DNA of 64,000 nucleotides from Delphinapterus leucas (GCF_002288925.2 NW_022098069.1:69396758-69460757); one strand, 5' to 3'; positions 11,760-23,118 are shown, counted from the stretch's first letter. Made by a program: numbers and translations. The notes: generated from the letters alone by a model not told the origin.

Positions 11760-11970
11760 ATAGCATTTTTGTAAGTACCTAGGTGTATAAACTTTTGGTA
11801 TTTCAACAGACTTGTGAGTTAAGGAGGGACCAAATTATTAGCCTAGCTTTATAGATAAGGCAGTTTGACCCAGGGAAGAAATACGATTTTCCCATTTCTA
11901 GATAAAATTAGGATTGGAACCTAACTTCCCTGACTCTGTTAATTCATTCTGCTGTCTTTCCAATATCCAC
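11760..11970 (-). mobile_element. MIR SINE, reverse strand
   Basis: TTATTAGCCTAGCTTTATAGATAAGGCAGTTTGACCC ... GATTGGAACCTAACTTCCCTGACTCT follows the order of the MIR reverse strand (core, then 'GATTCGAACCCAGG'). Diverged. Confidence 0.5.
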
Positions 11971-13430
11971 TATGTAAGAACAAGTGGGTATGCCACACCA
12001 GCTCATGAGGCATCAGTGTTCTGCCTATGACTTTAGCTGTGGTGAAGCATCCAGTTGAAAAAACAATCCCTACTTTTATGCTTGAATTTTACATGGAGTT
12101 TCATTCTAAATTGTGCTATGTTTTATGAAATATAATCTGGCCAATTTCTTAATTGCATTCCATTCCTATGGTTTAGAAGAAAAAATGTTGTTGCATTTAC
12201 AAGGAATGTGTATCGCCCAAACACATAAAAGCGTATTTAAATTGCTTTGGATTTTGATTATTTTAGTATACTAGTTTACCATAACTCAGCAATCTTTAGT
12301 GAACCACTGGCCTCTGTTTGCATTGTCCCCTCCAACTCTATCCCTGCTCAAATTATTAAGTGGAAAGAATTCTAATTATATAATCTCATTTTGGGGAAAA
12401 TTGGGAAGAGTAGGTAGAAATCTAAATGATGCATGTTACTCTTGAAGAGAGCTAGGAAACTAGAGCCAGGTCTCATGGCACTCTAATTAAAACTTTTATT
12501 TCTGCAGATTTATTCTGTGGTCCTTACTGAACAGATCTGCCTTGGGTTTCTGCTGGTGAGTTTTTCAGCAGGAATGCGGGCTTTGTTTCTTTGAATAGTT
12601 GAGTGCAGATTAGTGGTATGCCAATTTCCTGTGGCCTTTCAGAGCTGCAATTTGAGCTCTGTTTGCTCCTGGCCCTTGCACAGCGGAAAACAATGGGTGA
12701 CTTCTTTTAGGTTTCACTTCAGGGCTCTTAGAAACAGGGGAAGTGGCTAAAGCCCTACTTTACAGGTAATTAACAATAGATAATGTTTGCTCTGCATTTT
12801 TTAGAGCCGATAAAAGGTAGAAGAACATATTCAGCTCCTGATTTAGACACCGTGCAGTGGTTTTATGGATACAATAGCTGTCTTAGCATCAGCAAGGTGG
12901 CATTGAAATCTGGGTCACATATATGACTGAGCACAAAACTTTTAAAAAGTAGAAGAAAAACGAATAGTATTAAAACACTGATGGGTGAGCAAGAAAGCAC
13001 TCCTTAGAGACGCAAAAGAAACTGTCACTTCAAGCCATGCATTTTGGTTAAGGGTGCATTTATTATATCTATATCTGTTTTATGAGGTGAACAGTTTTCA
13101 TCAATTGTTGATACTTAGTCAAGATAATTTTTTATGTTCTATGAATTCAACTCTAGAATCCAACTGTTTGTTAAAATAATGCCAGCTTAAGAAGTTTTTA
13201 TTTGCCATCACATTTAATCATTAGCCACAGGTATTCTTATGAAATGGTCTTAGACGCCTAATATGTTGTAGAAAACAGTGTATCTTATGCTTTTATTGGA
13301 TATTTGGTAGCGATAGCGTTTTTATTTTAATACTCTACTCTGAGTAAATAACATTTTCTTAGACTACCCTTCTCCCTGAAACATATTATGTCCACCTCGT
13401 GACAAAGTAGGTTTGTAGCCATGCTGACAG
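11971..13430. other. Repeat-poor unique sequence
   Basis: No recognised transposon over about 1.4 kb, which is unusual for this window. It contains the candidate exon at 12508-12555. It could hold conserved non-coding DNA, but I cannot test conservation. Confidence 0.45.
12508..12555 (+). other. Candidate 48-nt exon (splice-signal pattern only)
   Basis: The 48 nt are preceded by a pyrimidine tract and acceptor (CTTTTATTTCTGCAG, ending 12507) and a possible branch point CTAAT near 12483. They are followed directly by a GTGAGT donor at 12556. The 16 codons are open (IYSVVLTEQICLGFLL). I do not recognise the peptide and see no partner exons. Good splice matches occur by chance at this scale, so this is a hypothesis only. 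Confidence 0.2.
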
Positions 13431-13434
13431 ATTA

Positions 13435-13560
13435 ATTGATTTATTCAATTTTCAACAGTTATAAAATACCTGCTCTGCCCTCACATACTGGCAGAAGCAC
13501 TAAGGATAAAAAGACGGTTGGGGCCCTGTCCTTAAAGAGATTATGGCCATCTTTTTCCCA
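13435..13560 (-). mobile_element. L2/MIR-type 3'-end fragment, reverse strand
   Basis: TTATAAAATACCTGCTCTGCC ... GATAAAAAGACGGTTGGGGCCCTGTCCTTAAAGAG resembles the reverse L2 3' segment ('GGTACAGAGATGAATAAGACATGGTCCCTGCCCTCAAGGAG'). Confidence 0.45.
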
Positions 13561-13715
13561 GCATTGTTGCCAAGAGAAGGTGGAGGCTTCTCTTTGGAAA
13601 AAACTAATCTCAATTTTAATACTTAAAATTTACACCTATAATTGTAATGTGTAGGCAGCGTTATTGATAAAAATCTGAAGACTGGGTCATGTCTGAGATC
13701 CCCAAGTAACTTATT

Positions 13716-13843
13716 TTTAGAGTGAACATAACTCTAAACCCAAAGTTCGTGGCTTTTCGTTCCAAGCCACTTCTAGCTAGCGACATGAAAATGTCGCCTT
13801 ACTCATCTCCTCTTTGGAGATGATGAATATGGAGAAGTGGCTT
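13716..13843. other. Cluster of nested perfect inverted repeats (possible structured RNA)
   Basis: Four perfect helices can coexist. An 8-bp hairpin lies at 13716-13723/13731-13738 (7-nt loop). An 11-bp outer stem pairs 13764-13774 with 13833-13843. It encloses a 7-bp hairpin at 13780-13786/13791-13797 with a GAAA tetraloop on the plus strand, and an 8-bp hairpin at 13803-13810/13816-13823 with a 5-nt loop. The three inner helices form a closed three-way junction with joints of 5, 5 and 9 nt. An alternative 7-bp hairpin, 13749-13755/13764-13770, competes with the outer stem. It matches no transposon or RNA family that I recognise. Confidence 0.55.
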
Positions 13844-13959
13844 TAGCAGAGAATTTATGTACCATTTAAAGCCAGAGCAGCTCTTTCTAAGTGTGTTTAG
13901 ACACCCTGGAGAACCGTGTTTAAGTACGGAGGTGTACAAAGGTGAAGGAGCCCTACATC

Positions 13960-14110
13960 AATTAATTAGTCAGTCCAGACTTGCTGAATGCCCAGACCGT
14001 GTGCAGCCCTGTGCCAGGGCTGTGGGTTTAAGGAAAAAGTATAAGCTCTTGATCTCCACTAAGAGCTGGATCAGGAGGCTGGCCTGGCAACCGGAAATAG
14101 GAAAGCACTT
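13960..14110 (-). mobile_element. L2/MIR-type 3'-end fragment, reverse strand
   Basis: TTGCTGAATGCCCAGACCGTGTGCAGCCCTGTGCCAGGGCTGTGGG parallels the reverse L2/MIR end ('TTGAGCACCTACTATGTGCCAGGCACTGTGCTAGG'). It contains an 8-bp perfect hairpin, CAGCCCTG/CAGGGCTG, at 14004-14022. Confidence 0.5.
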
Positions 14111-16985
14111 AAATCCTCTTTCCTGCTGATACAAGTAACACGTGTTTATTGTAACACTGTTTTTGAAAATTTAGAGAAAGAATAAGGCAGAAAACAAACA
14201 AAAACAACACACAAGCCTGCCACCCATTTCTGAGTTACAAAGGGACAATTCTCTGCATACTCTCTTTACCTATCTATTTTCTTTATCTTCTAAAATAAAA
14301 AAAATTTAGAAGTAGACACATGCCTCTACTTTTATTCTCCCTTTATTGTCTTGTATTACTCATTGAATCTTTCAGAATAGAGGCATTGGTTCCAAAACAT
14401 GGTGTAGACCAGAACAATCTTTCAGAAAAGTCACTGAAATGAACCAAAATTTGTCTTTTACTTCATTTACTTCCCTCCTTTCTATCTTCTTAGTGAAGTG
14501 GAGCTCTTTTCAGAGCGTTGAGAAGGGGAAAAACTCAGCTTGTCCTTTTCAGCTCTCCAGCACTTACTCAGCTAGGCACATTTATTGGAGGAAAACTAAG
14601 GTACTCGAAAAGATAAGAAAAAGAGAACTAAGAAAATTGAGATTGCCAGCGAAAGCATAAAGGCTCAGTGGCAAGAATCCAGGATTTTTATTTAAAATAA
14701 ACTATAATTATTTGATATTGCCAATAATTACAGCAAAATAGTCTTGTAAAGAAAGGACTTTTTAAAAAAATGTCAACCGTGGCTTTGCTGTGAGAGCTAG
14801 GTAGCTGTTCCTTCTCTTCCCCATCTCCCACTTTTTATGTTAACCACACTAACGGGGCTAAAAACTGACCTTAAGAAACTGTGTCTCTGAAGACTAATGT
14901 TCATCATTTTCCCCACGGTGACTGGCTTGGAATCATGTAACCAAGTTTATTATCACTGTCATTAAAATCAGTGTATATTTCATTCCGGTTGTACAGGAAG
15001 TGATTACTTAAAGTATCCATTTAAAATATGACTTAATGTTTAGATAGTGAACTTGTATGTTTATCATGTCAAAGCCTCAGAGTAATATTTTGTTTTCCTT
15101 AAGGGCTCTAAATGGCTGCCAGGTTGCACGCAGTTGTGATTAGCTATGTGTACACCCACAAAGTTATCAATATTACAACAGCAGTGCCCAAATGATACTA
15201 TTAGAATGTTCAAGTTCTCTTGTTCCTTTGTTCCGCAGATTGAAGAAATGTTTGGAGTTGTAAGCAAAGTAACTTCTTCAGCGTGCACAGCTCTCATACT
15301 AGAATGCTGACATCTTTGATCTTTCGATGCAAGAACTCATTTGCTGATACAACTGATGCACTTAGGAAGAAGTGATGATCCGATTTTGATTTGATTTAAC
15401 CTTTTACAATGACTCCTAGATAGGTAAGTGTTCTGCCCAAAATTAAGGTATTTGAAAGCAGCAATGAGCTCACTTAATTTCTCTATTTTAAAGAGTGCTT
15501 TTGAGGTTTACTAGACACGACATCACAGCTTCCTGTTTCATATTTGAGTTAAGCAGAGTTGGAGAAAACCATTTGCCCTAAGTTTTGAAACTCTAGGGAG
15601 AAAAAGCCCCTCACCAGAAGCTTCAGAAGCACAGTAGCTTTTTTAAACTTTTAACAGTATTACAACCTCAGTACTGATGAACCAAAGAAATATACAACCT
15701 CTCTCCTGCCTGCCCCCCAAAAGGAAGGGTAAAAGTGAAAATAGAGGATTGAATAAGGCAAATGAGTAATTAAGCTCTTCACTTTTAAGGGCTCACAGGT
15801 TTTTCTTAAAGAAAATATTTTCCTTCTTCCTAATCACAGCTGGCCTAGCACTTTGCATGTTGGCAAAATTGTTTTGTCTTCTCAATTGAGAAAGGGACAT
15901 TTAAGGGAGAGTCAAGCTTTAGGCTCAGTCAGTCACTCGGAGTTAGAATTTAGTGATGGTGGCTACAGAAATGAAATGTTTATTAGCGTGGTAAGTAAAG
16001 AAAAATTATTGAATCTCTCCTGCTCCTTGGGGAATAAAAAACATATTTGGCATTGTGTATTGCTCTTGTGCAATAATTACTTATAATTATTTTATGACTT
16101 TAAAAAAAAGGCAACAAAGGAACATATTACAGAAAACAAGGCACTTCAGAAACCTGCATAAACCACTGATAACTTAAGATTCCTAGAGAGGAAGTTCTAC
16201 CATGTGACAAATTAAAGTTGTAAAGTATGACAGTTTTAAAAGATGGCATACAATAATTTGAAATAATTGGGCAATTCAGCAAAAATGTTTTGTAAGCCCA
16301 GCCTGTACACATCCATAATAAGGAATTGGAATGCACTAAATTCTCTTAGAGAAGCAAATTGAAATACTGAGTCTGTGGAGAAACGAATGACTATTCACTG
16401 GGCGGAGGTAGCAAGTACATGCTGGGAGAGGAGCCGTGGGCCAGCTTCCTAGGTCATGATGTTGAATGAGACACATATATTGCTTCCAATTTGGTGTCTT
16501 CTTTTCTCCTCTTAATTACAGGAAGAAAAAGATTTTTTAAGGGTAGGGGGCACCATCACAGTTTCCGCACTAGTAGCCTACTAGCTCTGTATTTCAGATG
16601 TTGCCACCCTTAAGAGGTGAAAGTTTTCTTTCTCTTCTGGGATTTATTCTTCTCTGAAACTCAGAAAGACTAGACCTGTTCCATATAGGAACCCAGGTCA
16701 CAAAGTAGTGGAACCCTAGGCTGGGGTCCTTGTCATTTCAGTTCTTATTACCAAATATGGCATTTGAACTCTTTGCTTATTATGTGATTGACTTTTCCTC
16801 CGTGAAAGGTTACTAGCCTTTCTCTATAATCTCCATTTCCTGAATTTTCAGTTTGGAAGCTGTATGTTTATTCTTATGCGTATTAATACTCATTCCCAGA
16901 TAATTTACTTTTTTGTGATTTGTTTTTCTCACTGTATCGTAAGTTTCTCCAAAGGGTAGATCTCTCTTTTCATATCCATTCCTTA
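14111..16985. other. Long repeat-poor stretch, nothing firmly recognised
   Basis: About 2.9 kb without a SINE, a MaLR LTR or a clear L1. The part at 14120-14400 has a faint old-repeat look (AAAATTTAGAGAAAGAATAAGG ... CTGCCACCCATTTC) but I cannot name it. A tiny splice-like motif at 15239-15259 is noted under rejected items. No coding gene recognised. Confidence 0.45.
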
Positions 16986-16989
16986 TATT

Positions 16990-17240
16990 CTGAGCTCACA
17001 TTTATCGAGGGCTTCCTATACACTGGGGTAGCTGGGAACTGTTCTAATAACTTTGCGTGAATTAATTTATTTGATCTTCTCAACAATCGTATGAGCTAGG
17101 TGCCATTATTATCCTCTTTTATCGATGAGGAAACCCAGGCAGAGGGAAGTGAAGTAACTAACCCAGGTTCCCATGGCTAAGGCTTGGGCAACTAGGATCT
17201 GAACTCTGGTTACCTGACTCCAAAGCCTGTGCCTAATGCA
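16990..17240 (-). mobile_element. MIR SINE, nearly full length
   Basis: The reverse-strand MIR text is in the right order: CACATTTATCGAGGGCTTCCTATACACTGG, ATCTTCTCAACAATCGTATGAG, GGTGCCATTATTATCC, GATGAGGAAACCCAGGCAGAGGGAAGTGAAGTAACT, GATCTGAACTCTGG, TGACTCCAAAGCC. It therefore spans from the tail through the core to the tRNA-like region. Confidence 0.8.
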
Positions 17241-17299
17241 TGCGTTTAAGATCTACCTTTGATTATTTTAGCCACAGACTCCCAAGAGAGTGGCCGTTG

Positions 17300-17475
17300 C
17301 TACTTTTCCTTAGAAATGTTTGTGATGCCTCCAAATTCCTTTGTTAAATCCTAATGCCCAGTGTGACGGTATTTGGAGGTAGGACTTTGGGGAGACGATT
17401 ACATCATGAGGGTGAAGCTCTTCTGAATGGGATCAATGCCCTTATAAAAGAGACCCCAGAGAACGTTGTTAGTCC
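17300..17475 (+). mobile_element. ERVL-MaLR LTR fragment
   Basis: The segment AATCCTAATGCCCAGTGTGACGGTATTTGGAGGTAGG ... GGGATCAATGCCCTTATAAAAGAGACCCCAGAGA matches the 5' half of MST/MLT1-type LTRs. The 3' half is missing. It is an old, inactive solo-LTR piece with no internal retroviral genes. Confidence 0.75.
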
Positions 17476-17479
17476 TCAA

Positions 17480-18420
17480 AGTATTATCAACCGGATAAAT
17501 GGACGCTGCTCTAAAGGATCCTTCAATCTAATTGAATAAGACCAATACACAGAAAACAACCAATATATGCTATGGTATGAGATCTAGTGAAGTATTATTT
17601 TAAAACAAAGCTCCCCAGGTAATTCTTGTGATAAGCCAGGTTTGGATTCCCTAGTCTAGTTCCCAGGTTGCCAAATGTATTTTCTAGTAGAACTCTTTTT
17701 CGACCAAATAATGTTACCTAAGTTGGTATATATTGATAAAAGAGATAATAGGTAGCCACTTCAACTGAAGAGAGAGGGGTGGTGGGTGGCCTTTCTTCCT
17801 CCCCACCTCCTGAGCTTTTCCTTTCTTCCTCTCCCAGAACACCCCCAGAATAATTTTAAAACCATGAATTTAATGAGCAGATGAGCAGTCATCCATGGAG
17901 AGCCTTCAGGGACCAATAAAACTTTTAAAATAGTATGCAAAATTGTGTACGTGTGTGTGTTTGTGTTTTTTTCTTGGGGAAGAGTCCAGGGCTTTTTCAG
18001 ATTATTAACGAATCGGTCCCAAAAAAGGGATAAGAACCCACTGCCCCACCTACAGAGAAAGTACTTTATTTTTTATGCATAACCTCCTTTTTTGAGGCAA
18101 TTAGTGAAGATTGGATAATTTATAACAAATATAAGCATAAGGTTTTTAAATGCTGCCCCTTATCATTTGGAAACTAGAGGGGGACCATTAAATGATTCCA
18201 CCTGGATTATCATCATGTAGCAGTCAAGTGGTAAGTACTTCACCATTTTTTTCTGTGGCTGCGTTGGGTCCAGAATTTTTGTTCCTGATCCCCTTGAATC
18301 TCCAGTTTCCAAATAGTCTTCTATTACTGAAAAAGAAATTCAATTTCAAGACTTTTTAATAACAAGTGCAAGATATCCTTGCATTCTAATACAACTGTGC
18401 CTTTTTCAAAAGTTGACTTT
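17480..18420. other. Unrecognised sequence with short TG tract
   Basis: A short imperfect (TG)n lies at 17947-17966. CAAAGCTCCCCAGGTAATTCTTG around 17608 hints at a MER5 scrap. No gene seen. Confidence 0.4.
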
Positions 18421-18432
18421 ACCTGTAGTTTT

Positions 18433-18757
18433 GAAATTAATTAATTATTTATTTTTGGCTGCGTTGTGTCTTCGTTGCTGCGCGCGGGCTTTCTCTAGTT
18501 GCGGCGAGTGGGGGCTACTCTTCATTGCAGTGCGTGGACTTCTCATTGCGGTGGCTTCTCTTGTTGCTGAGCATGGGGTCTAGGCGCGCGGGCTTCAGCA
18601 GTTGCGGCTCGCGGGCTCTAGAGCGCAGGCTCAGTAGTTGTGGCACACGGGCTTAGTTGCTCTGTGGCATGTGGAATCTTCCCAGACCAGGGATCAAACC
18701 CGTGTCCCCTGCATTGGCAGGCGGATTCTTAATCACTGTATCACTAGGGAAGCCCCG
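18433..18757 (-). mobile_element. CHR-2-like SINE, long form
   Basis: Reverse-strand long-form copy with the 'GGCTGCGTTGTGTCTTCGTTGC' tail end and head ...CACTGTATCACTAGGGAAGCCCC. Perfect target-site duplication ACCTGTAGTTTT at 18421-18432 and 18758-18769. Confidence 0.94.
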
Positions 18758-19134
18758 ACCTGTAGTTTTTTTTTTAATGTTCCAACCAAAATAGATATTT
18801 TTAAAATCTTCATAAAGTTTGATGCTCAGCAATTGCTTAACTGAGTCTTGGGTTTTCCATATTGCCGGATCAAAGAATACTGGGAAAATACAGAGTATAT
18901 ACAATTCTATTCTTTCCAGGTTTCCATTGGAAAGCTATTCCAGAATTAATATGAACATGTAGATTAGTTTGGCACACTGCCATTACTCCTAGTACTGAAT
19001 CACTATATTTAAGTGATGAGCTCATTTGTAAAATGTTCACTTAGGTTACTACGGTGAGTAGAGGCAAGATAGATATGCGATGTACTGATGCTATAGCCAC
19101 TCTTTCAGATATGGCACTTACTTCATCACTTAAG

Positions 19135-19330
19135 TTGGAATTAAGTCATTCAATTCAACAGATTTATCAGGTTTTTGCTAGAGTTCTGGAGATTACAGCA
19201 TTGAACAAGATAACTACAATTTTTTACCTCACAGAGTTGATGCTTCAATAAAGAGAAATAGACAGTTATAAACAGGCAATACTAATATGTTATAATAAAA
19301 CTGCCCTTGTGCAGTGGTAGTAGAGTGTGA
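19135..19330 (-). mobile_element. L2-type 3'-end fragment, reverse strand
   Basis: TCATTCAATTCAACAGATTTATCAGG ... CTGGAGATTACAGCATTGAACAAGATAAC ... AATAGACAGTTATAAACAGGC follows the familiar reverse L2/MIR-associated order ending in 'GAACAAGACAAA ... AGACAATAAACA'. Confidence 0.5.
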
Positions 19331-19414
19331 GATGTGAGTTTGCTAAACAGATGAACAACAGTTTTTCTGAGATTCTTGGCTTTTCTGTCATGAAATATGG
19401 AAAAATAAACATAT

Positions 19415-19779
19415 TGTCTTAGTCCATTTGGGCTGGTATAACCAAATACTATAGACTAGGTACCTTATAACAACAGAAATTTATTTCTTACAGTTCTGGA
19501 GGCTGGGAAGTCCAAGATCAAGGTGCTGGCAGAATCAGTGTCTAGTGAGCACCTTCTTCCTGGTACATAGAAGGCTGTCTTCTCATTGTGTCCTCACATG
19601 GTGAGAGGGGTGAGGGAGCTCTCTGGAGTCTCTTTTATTAGGGCACTAATCCCATTCATGAAGACTCCACCCTTATGACCTAATCACCTCCCAAGGACCC
19701 TACCTCCAATTGTCATCATGTTGGAGATTAGGCTTCAACATATGAATTTTGGGGGCACACAAACATTCAGTCCATAGCA
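19415..19779 (-). mobile_element. ERVL-MaLR solo LTR, full length
   Basis: Reverse-strand LTR. Left end TGTCTTAGTCCATTTGGGCTG; then CAGTTCTGGAGGCTGGGAAGTCCAAGATCAAGG and TGTCCTCACATGG; right end CATATGAATTTTGGGGGCACA...CAGTCCATAGCA. TG...CA ends are retained. About 365 bp is normal for an MST-type LTR. No internal region is present, so it arose by LTR-LTR recombination or was solo on arrival. Confidence 0.82.
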
Positions 19780-19794
19780 GTAAGTGTATAGTTA

Positions 19795-19945
19795 ACTTTA
19801 TAAGGAACTACCAAACTTTTCCAAAATGGTATATCATTTTTGCATTCCCACCAGCAATAAATTAGAATTCCTATTACTCTGCATCCTTGCCAGCATGTGG
19901 TATTCTACTAATCGTACCCTTTCTTGTTTTCTAATATTCTTCAGG
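19795..19945 (-). mobile_element. Old L1 fragment (ORF2 3' part), reverse strand
   Basis: AAGGAACTACCAAACTTTTCC ... GGTATATCATTTTTGCATTCCCACCAGCAATAAATTAGAATTCC is the reverse strand of the L1 ORF2 C-terminal coding region. Confidence 0.6.
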
Positions 19946-19949
19946 AGTT

Positions 19950-21060
19950 ATTCCCTCCCATACGATCTCTCCTATCCTTTCAGAGGGCTTTAGATAGGGA
20001 AGGTAGAGGCCTGTGCTCAGTCTCCATCTTGGTCTAATTTTCCATACATGGTTTAGCCCAGTCTTTTTCCCCTACTTTGTAAAAACTTGTTTTTCCAGAG
20101 ACCTCCTAACACTTCCCTATCAGAGTGTAAGTTACTTTAATTTTTTTCTCATTCAGTTGAGACCACAATATAAGACAGAGTTTTTATGGAGGTCTGTCCT
20201 ATTTGTGTAGAATTTCTGGAAGACCTTATCCAGTTTTTTGCATTAGTTTCCTTTTGTTCAACAGATCCCAGAGCATATTGTTTTCTGACATCCATACATG
20301 ATTGATAGATTTTAAATATTATCTTAACACATGTTGCTGACATTTTGTAATTGCATCCTCTGGATTTTTACACAGCATGTGCAAAACATTTGTACAACAT
20401 AGTGCAACATGATATTTGAAGGCACTATTTTTGTACCATAATAAAAGAACTAAGTATTTTTGTTTCTGATTTCTTTGACCTCTCCTTTCACAAGCTCCCT
20501 TTCCAGAAACTACAGTTTCTTTCTAAACCTTAAAAAGCTCAGCTTTTTCTTAGGCATTAATCTTATCAGCAAGAGGCCTTGAAGTCATATCCTAGCACAT
20601 GGGCAGACTCAGAAGGGGCATCTGTCCTTTGCCTGCTGGGTGCTCTGCTGTTGCTTTTGTTTAATCTTTAAACTGCATCATCCAGCAGTGGACTACCTCT
20701 GATAGAGGTCCAGGGCAAAAAAACAGTGGGCTCACATCAACCACAGGGTAGGGCTTATCTCCTAGCAACTACTACTAGCTAAGATAAAGGTTCACTTTAA
20801 AAACTACCAAACAGTATGAAAGTTAATTTACATATAATGGCTCAAAATTATCCATTTACTCTGTTGGGAGCTTTATCTTCCCCTTTTAAATGAGCTTTGC
20901 TACTTTTAAAGTTTTGTTTTCATATTCATTGCTAGGTATTCATTTTTCTGGGTATGGTGAGTGAAAACCTAAGGGGCAATCAGGATTCTCTTTTTTGGTG
21001 GTGACTCTCTTTTTAATTTTCTAGGTATTTTTTTCACAGAATTCAATAGCTGCCATCTGA
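19950..21060. other. Unrecognised non-coding sequence
   Basis: No repeat or gene recognised with confidence. Confidence 0.45.
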
Positions 21061-21080
21061 TTTTTTAAAAATCTGGTTTA

Positions 21081-21287
21081 GGGCTTCCCTGGTGGTGAAG
21101 TGGTCGTGAGTCCGCCTGCCGATGCAGGGGACACGGGTTCGTGCCCTGGTCCGGGAAGATCCCACATGCCGCGGAGTAGCTGGGCCTGTGAGCCATGGCC
21201 GCTGAACCAGCGCGTCCAGAGCCTGTGCTCCGCAACGGGAAAGGCCACAACAGTGAGAGGCCTGCGTACCCACCCACCCCCCCCAAA
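21081..21287 (+). mobile_element. CHR-type SINE, short cetacean form
   Basis: Near-full short form. Target-site duplication AAAAATCTGGTTTA/AAAAATCTAGTTTA at 21067-21080 and 21288-21301 (one mismatch). Odd detail: the body ends in a C-rich run, CCCACCCACCCCCCCC, before the A tail, unlike its sister copies. Confidence 0.94.
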
Positions 21288-21869
21288 AAAAATCTAGTTT
21301 AATCTTACGAAGATAATTGTAGTACCAGGGGTTTACTTTAATGTGTTTAAACGCTATCTTTTTTCATAAAAAGGTATTTTTGAGCCAGCTAAAAAACATA
21401 GTAAAAGAATTGTTACTAAAAAAAGAAATAAGAGAATCAGGATTAAAAAGCAAAAAATGTAAGAGGATGATTACAAGTATAAGCAGTTAATAAATTTGCT
21501 ATGTTTGAGCTTCCAATATGATCCAAAGTTTCCTTTCAGACTAGAAGAAAAAGTGAAAAAATTGTAGTTTGAGATGCTTGAGATTTTTAGGAATTATAGG
21601 AAGTTCTCGTGGAGGACAATTTTTGCCCCTGGCACTAAACTCTAAAAGACAATTCTCACACAGAGCTTATGTAGAGGGAATTGAATTTTGGGAATGAACA
21701 GTATCCTCAAAAAAAGGTAGAAAGAGTTCCTGTAGTTATTTCTCATAGCAAACTTCAATAAAAGCCAGAGATATAAAACTAAGCCATATTTTGGTGAAGG
21801 GAACTGATTTCTTTTTCCCCCAGGAAATTTACAAGGGCCTAAACTTTGTGGACCAAGTCATAATCTTTT

Positions 21870-22072
21870 TTTTTTTTTTTGCAGTACGTGGGCCTCTCAC
21901 TGTTGTGGCGCCTCCCGTTGCGGAGCACAGGCTCCGGATGCGCAGGCTCAGTGGCCATGGCTCACGGGCCCAGCCGCTCCGCGGCATGTGGGATCTTCCC
22001 GGACCGAGGCATGAACCCGTGTCCCCTGCATCGGCAGGCGGACTCTCAACCACTGCGCCACCAGGGAAGCCT
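21870..22072 (-). mobile_element. CHR-type SINE, short cetacean form
   Basis: Reverse-strand copy with poly-T on the left, CAGTACGTGGGCCTCTCACTG at the tail end and ...ACTGCGCCACCAGGGAAGCC at the head end. Perfect 17-bp target-site duplication CCAAGTCATAATCTTTT at 21853-21869 and 22073-22089. Confidence 0.95.
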
Positions 22073-22130
22073 CCAAGTCATAATCTTTTGATGGTGGTAG
22101 TCTTCCATAACTCTCTAAACGTAAGGCGTG

Positions 22131-22394
22131 TGTTATGGACTGAATTGTATTCCCTCCAAATTCATATGTTGAAGTTCTAACCCCCAATATGACTGTATGA
22201 AAGGAAAGGCCACGTGAGGACATAGTGAGAAGGCGGCCATCTACAAACCAGGAAGAGAGGTCTCACCAGAAACCAACCCTGCCACACCTTGATCTTGGAC
22301 TTCTAGCTTCCAGAACTGTGAGACCATACATTTGTGTTGTGTAAGCCACCTAATCTGTGGTATTTTGCTATGGCAGCCCTAGCTGACTAATACA
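22131..22394 (+). mobile_element. ERVL-MaLR solo LTR with internal deletion
   Basis: Starts TGTTATGGACTGAATTGTATT, contains CACACCTTGATCTTGGACTTC and GTAAGCCACCTAATCTGTGG, and ends AGCTGACTAATACA. It is about 264 bp against the usual 350-430 bp. The missing block lies just after GACTGTAT near 22198. Non-coding and ancient. Confidence 0.8.
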
Positions 22395-22399
22395 GTATG

Positions 22400-23118
22400 G
22401 TTTCTGGATAGAAGATAATTCTTCAAACGTTACAATAAGGATTCCTTGGTCTGCAGGTACTTCAGTGACTTAGCTGCATGCAAAGGTGGGCAGTGGCTTT
22501 ATAGCAAACATCCATTAGGCAGCTCTGTAAATTTCATAAGAGATTGCCAGCCTTACCAAGGCTCCTGACTTCCAAAGCAAATGGATTGCCTTCAGTCGGC
22601 AATGTGTTGCTTACTGTAGGTTAGTTCCGACTCTCTAACTGGCTTATAAGCTCCTCGCCAGTGACTTTGGGCCATATATAACTAATCTTTATTTTCACTA
22701 TTTAGCAAGAGAAAGATTGTTGAGCTGCATGTTTTTTGCATTGCTAAAGTATTAAGATGGTGAATAATATATTTTTCCTCCCATAGTTTCATCAGTGTAA
22801 GTACTTAGAGAGGCCAAAGAGGAGATGGCAGGAAAAAAGCTTGTGGGATAAAAGATGTGACTTCAGTCTTCTGAATTCTCCTCTAATTTTCTGAATAGCA
22901 GATTCAAGGAAATAAGAATAAATAGTATACAATAAATCTCTTATATTACATTTTTTTTAATCTTATAATTTGCTGTGTCCTTTACTATTTTACATTGCAC
23001 GTATAGGCAGTGGGGTAAATTTTCCCAAGTTTACCTGTGATAGAAGAATTTGAGTCTAAATGTATACAACTAAATGAAACTAAATTTGTATTAAATCTGG
23101 CAAAATTTAGACAAACTC
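22400..23118. other. Unrecognised AT-rich sequence
   Basis: No gene or repeat recognised. Confidence 0.45.

Noticed and set aside
15239..15259. 21-nt segment between a TTCCGCAG acceptor and a GTAAGC donor
   Set aside because: Shorter than nearly all real exons, a weaker donor, and no supporting context. Weaker than the 12.5-kb and 30.3-kb candidates.
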